A stretch of DNA of 58,600 nt, taken from positions 1-58,600 of the forward strand of contig JAEUJN010000045.1 in the NCBI GenBank assembly GCA_016794595.1, read 5' to 3'. The notes under the pieces were generated by a model. The model made no database searches. It was given only the letters and a program-made list of their open reading frames with translations, and was not told the origin of the DNA. A program made the translations under genes and the position numbers. Within the stretch, counting starts at the first letter, position 1. Each line of letters begins with the position of its first letter. This stretch comes from Kineosporiaceae bacterium (GTDB lineage Bacteria > Actinomycetota > Actinomycetes > Actinomycetales > Kineosporiaceae). Shown piece by piece: positions 55,749-58,600 of this stretch.

Positions 55749-56205
55749 TCAGTAACTCATGCTCACGGTGCCCGGGCGAATGTGGCTCGCCAGCACAGTC
55801 GGGTTGGACATCTGCGCCCCCCGCACGAGGTCGGACGGTGAGACCCCTTGATCCGCCGAGCAACTGGGGCAGACGATCACTGTGACACCCTTGCCGATCA
55901 GCTCGGCGGCCTGCTCCTTCATAGGGGCGTTGTCGCGCCACCGCAGGGCCGCCGGGAGTCCTCGGGTGGCCAGTTCGGGCGCATCGTTGTTGAAGTGACA
56001 GGGCGACCGGTGGCGCGCTGGTTCCTGGCCATCTGGAAGCCATGTTCACTCGGTGGAGGTCCTCGCGACCAGACTGCAGGTTGATGAACAGCTCATGGCT
56101 CATCGTGCGCGCGGACACCGCCGTTGACTGCCCCGGGCTGGCCGTTGCCGCACTGCTGCTCAACCCGAACAGCGCCAAACTGGCGATCAGACCTGAGTTG
56201 CTCAT
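55749..56205 (-). pseudogene. DsrE-family exported protein, broken by two frameshifts
   Basis: Read on the minus strand in three frames, the segment gives one coherent protein. Frame 1 holds a signal peptide (MSNSGLIASLALFGLSSSAA) and HELFINLQSGREDLHRVNMA. After a one-base loss near 56042, FQMARNQRATGRPVT follows. After a second loss near 55997, FNNDAPELATRGLPAALRW, then GKGVTVIVCPSCSADQG and SNPTVLASHIRPG up to the TGA at 55749-55751. The CPSC motif and layout fit periplasmic DsrE-like sulfur-relay proteins. The start codon overlaps the stop of the transposase remnant upstream. Sequencing error cannot be excluded for single-base changes. Confidence 0.7.
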
Positions 56206-56946
56206 TCGCCTGGTGCGTGAGTTCGGGGCTGCTGGAGGGCGTCGAGGAGTGCCTGCTGCTCGGGGCTGATGGCGGGCTGGTTGGTTTGGTACTGCGCCGT
56301 TGATCGCGATGGTCGCTGAGCGCAGGGTGCGCAGTTGGCGGACGAGGTTGCGGATGGCCAGGCCGGTCCGGTTCTGCGCTTCGCAGGCCACCGCGAGGGC
56401 GGTGAACACGATGGTCAGGTGGGCCTCGATCGCGTCCTTGCTCCGGACGAACATGGGCCGGGCCCGCAGGTCGGTCTTGGACATCCGGAACGAGTTCTCG
56501 ATGTGCCACAGGTCGTGCTAGGCGGCGATGACTTCGTCCGCGGGCATGACCTCGGCGGGGATGTTGGTCACCTACCCTTTCAGCCTCACCAGTTTCCGGG
56601 CCCTGGCCAGGGCAGCCTCGTCCAGCACGGTGGTCCCGTCCTTGGTCTTGACGAACCGGGGGGTGCGGGCCGACTTCTCCCCGGCGATCACCGCCTTGGC
56701 CCGGTTCTACTGGGCGGTGAGGGTCCTGCCGTCTCGGGCGGCGCGCTTGGCCGAGTAGGCCCACACCGCCCGCCACGACGCGGCATGCTCTCCGCGGTGC
56801 AAGACCGGTTCGGCCCGGATCCCCAGCTCGGCCTCGGAATGCGTCGACCCGACATGCCGGACGATCCGCTGACGCTCTTCGACGTACTCGGTGATCTGCA
56901 CCGCCGTCGCTCCCGACGTCGTCCGCACCCGCCGGATGAACACCAC
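56206..56946 (-). pseudogene. IS1634-type transposase remnant with three in-frame TAG codons
   Basis: One minus-strand frame from ATG 56946 reads the family N terminus (MVFIRRVRTTSGATAVQITE, VRHVGSTHSEAELGI), then jumps to the C-terminal part (EHAASWRAVWAYSAKRAARD), so the central DDE region of roughly 200 residues is deleted. The same frame then has TAG at 56707, at about 56572 and at about 56518, before HDLWHIENSFRMSK and AIEAHLTIVFTALAVA. At the second and third sites relatives have Tyr, the last being the Tyr of the YREK motif. A frameshift near 56297 precedes the end. Confidence 0.8.
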
Positions 56947-57471
56947 GCCACGACCCCAGAACCGCCACTAGTGCGTGAAACCAGCCACCGCGACAGACAT
57001 CACCGTTGGTCAACGCTATTCGATCTTGTCCGCGGCAAGAAGGTGAGCAAACTCAGTCAGAGCGAGGACCAAAGCTGAGATGGTGATGCGCGGAGAACCG
57101 AGACGTTCCCGAATCATGATCGAAGACCCTTCGTGGGGCGAGACGACACCGATGCTACTTTCGATACTTGTAGTAGAGAGTCCAGGGGACCAATGGCCCC
57201 AGGCCTCGCCTCCGTCATCCCCGGGACAGGGGTTCGTCAGGGCAGGCGGTCAGGACCCGTTCCACGGCATCGTGTTCGGCCTGGGTCATCCACAGGCCGC
57301 AGCGCTCTTGACCGCAACCACCTGAGCGACGAAGGCACGCCGGGACAGCACGCGCGGCGGCAGCCAGCCAGCGCGCTGTCTACCGGCATGATCTCCCGCC
57401 GGGAGCCCCAGTCAGTGTCCCACTCACGGTGCTTGCCACCCCTCGCGTGCGACGACCTGACTTGTGACAGC
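56947..57471. other. 525-base spacer between two insertion-element remnants
   Basis: The left 30 bases are the upstream flank of the decayed transposase. The rest has lower GC and no open frame with coherent composition. One short minus-strand stretch near 57200-57300 reads CGLWMTQAEHDAVERVLTA and then stops, possibly the tail of a lost gene. No promoter or RNA gene was identified. Confidence 0.5.
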
Positions 57472-58469
57472 CTAGTGTCGCCCTGCCAAGTGGATCTTGG
57501 CGATGATTTCGCGGACGTCGTCGGGTAGTGGGTTTTGGGCGGTGATCGTGTGTGGGCCGGCTTGAATGGTGATGGTGCGGTAGCGGCGGACGGTCCGCAC
57601 GAGCTTCTTGATCGACCAGCCGGTCTGCGTCTCGATCCAGTGGCTCACGGCGAGGGCTGCGAACACGATCGTCAGGTGGGCTTCGATCGATTCGCGCTTG
57701 TGGTGGTAGATCGGTCGGGCCTGTAGGTCGTGCTTGGACATCCGGAACGCCTTCTCGATCAGGTAGAGCCGGTGGTAGGCGCCGATCACGAACTCCGGGA
57801 TGATCTCGGTGCCGTCGGGGCAAGCAGCGAGGTTGGTCGCATAGCCTTTCAGCCCGGCCAGGGCTCTGACCTTGGCCTCCAGGGTGCGGTTCACGCTCTT
57901 GGTCGCCCCGGCCAGGGCGATGAACCGGTTCCGTTTCACTGCGGTCTTGCCGGCGACGGCTTGCTCGGCCTTGGCGACCTGCTCGTCGATCCCGCGCAGG
58001 GTGCGTCGGGCCCGGTCGTGGCGGTACTGGTAGTAGATGACCTGGTCGCGCCGCTGATCCTTGGGACCGGCGGGCCAGGGCTGGGTGAAGATCTGCCCGT
58101 CGGCGAACGCCTCATCCGGGTGCGCCTCTTGCCAGGACCGGACGCAGTACGGCACCTCGGGGATCTTGACGGCAAGGATGAACGACAACCCGGCCGCCTC
58201 GATCGCCTGCTGGTTCGCCGCGGAGATCATCCCGGCGTCGGCGACCACCGTGACATCGGACAGGTCATGCGCATTCATGAACGCCTCGATCACCGGCAGC
58301 ATGGTCTTGGTCTCGGCCTTGTTGCCCTCGAACGCGTTGACCGCCAACGGGAATCCGGTGGCGTCGGTGAGCAGTCCGATGGTGATCTGCGGTTCCAGAC
58401 GCCGCTCTTTGGGGAACCCGGGTTCGCGGAACCCATCGCCCTGGTCGGTCTCGAAGTACAGCGTGTTGG
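57472..58469 (-). CDS. IS1634-type DDE transposase, C-terminal exon (interrupted)
   Basis: An intact 332-codon frame, partial at its 5' side. It begins NTLYFETDQGDGFREPGF, continues PQITIGLLTDATGFPLAVNA and VVADAGMISAANQ (second catalytic Asp), and reaches YHRLYLIEKAFRMSK (catalytic Glu with the downstream Lys) and IEAHLTIVFAALAVSH. The stop is TAG at 57472. Family members have the first catalytic Asp a few residues before the LYFET segment; that part is not contiguous here because the sequence upstream is the 3' end of a group II intron. If the intron is spliced out, a full transposase could result. Confidence 0.8.
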
Positions 58470-58471
58470 GT

Positions 58472-58520
58472 CGGCCCGGGGCGCGGTGACGGCGTTGCTG
58501 CCGTTCCGTTTCCCCGGGCC
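58472..58520 (-). ncRNA. Group II intron domain VI hairpin
   Basis: GGCCCGGGG (58512-58520) pairs perfectly with CCCCGGGCC (58473-58481); inside, ACGGC pairs with GCCGT. A branch-point adenosine at the usual seven to eight bases from the 3' end is not obvious, which leaves the exact fold uncertain. Confidence 0.6.
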
Positions 58521-58527
58521 GCCCGCC

Positions 58528-58561
58528 GAACCCGCCGTGCGGCTTTCACCGCAACGGGCTC
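58528..58561 (-). ncRNA. Group II intron domain V (catalytic)
   Basis: A 34-nt element, the canonical domain V length: GAGCCCGUU pairs with GGCGGGUUC, a two-base AC bulge follows, then GCGGU pairs with GCCGC capped by a GAAA tetraloop. The AGC catalytic triad is in the first strand. All landmarks match bacterial domain V. Confidence 0.85.
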
Positions 58562-58600
58562 TCCACGAGGGTGATGCCGTCAGGCGGCCGTGGCCGGGTC

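Larger units (their letters stand above)
58470..58600 (-). mobile_element. Group II intron, 3' end (runs off the window)
   Basis: The minus strand contains domain V and a domain VI hairpin, ending about GGCCGAC before the transposase exon. The end at 58470 is estimated from the C-G-A-C-type 3' terminus and could shift by a few bases. The TGA at about 58580 may be the stop of the intron-encoded reverse transcriptase, whose gene would lie beyond 58600. The insertion sits next to the codons for the first catalytic Asp of the transposase. Confidence 0.75.

Noticed and set aside
56206-56946. Pyrrolysine or amber recoding in the transposase remnant
   Set aside because: The element also lacks its catalytic centre and has a frameshift near its end, so plain decay explains the TAG codons better; the pattern is kept only as an observation.
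57133-57528. A 131-codon plus-strand frame between the two insertion elements
   Set aside because: No ribosome site, no domain, composition unlike neighbouring genes, and it runs into the 3' end of the transposase gene on the other strand.
57472-58347. Complete transposase gene starting at 58347
   Set aside because: The frame stays open and family-like for another 40 codons upstream, so the internal TTG is not the true start; the gene is interrupted by the intron.

Overview
The window is one contiguous piece of a very GC-rich chromosome with strong third-position G/C bias, many GTG starts and many ATGA or GTGA stop/start overlaps. The paired ClpP subunits next to a ClgR-type regulator, a PIG-L/cysK unit behind a polycysteine leader peptide, a SARP-like regulator, Ser/Thr kinases and DUF2630 all point to an Actinomycetota chromosome. 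The genus cannot be read from the sequence. No rRNA, tRNA or CRISPR array was seen.

Left third (1-25.7 kb), mostly chromosomal core: clpP1-clpP2 facing a clgR-like gene; pntA-pntB transhydrogenase; an ECF-type sigma factor divergent from a membrane Ser/Thr kinase followed by two lipoproteins (the second with an OmpA domain); two divergently arranged ABC exporter units (ATPase plus ABC-2 permease on -, a 1053-residue FtsX-like permease plus two ATPases on +); a diguanylate cyclase; purB; a second ECF sigma factor with a membrane partner; a DMT exporter; a leader peptide ending Cys-Leu-Cys-Cys-Arg that precedes a PIG-L deacetylase and cysK; and malic enzyme.

Middle (25.7-41 kb): a probable catabolic island. 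A minus-strand operon (TetR, M24 creatinase/prolidase-like enzyme, CaiC-like acyl-CoA ligase, MaoC-like protein, enolase-superfamily enzyme) diverges from a complete oligopeptide-type ABC importer. The layout suggests uptake of a small amide, peptide or betaine-like compound, CoA activation and further conversion, with TetR controlling the divergent promoters. A small RTX protein and a large STAND ATPase with a C-terminal SARP-type module follow.

Right part (40.6-55.7 kb): a copper unit (csoR with operator, copZ, copA, TauE/SafE exporter, EEP-family membrane protein); a secreted four-cysteine protein; a Ser/Thr kinase fused to an extracytoplasmic ricin-type lectin, next to an FHA-HTH protein; a lone lycopene cyclase; a PAS-GGDEF protein; the 5-oxoprolinase set pxpA-pxpB-pxpC; and a second RTX protein.

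Right edge (55.7-58.6 kb): a decaying mobile region. It holds a DsrE-family pseudogene with two frameshifts, a truncated IS1634-type transposase with three in-frame TAG codons, and a second IS1634-type transposase interrupted by the 3' end of a group II intron. Domain V of that intron is a canonical 34-nt element; the rest of the intron runs off the window.
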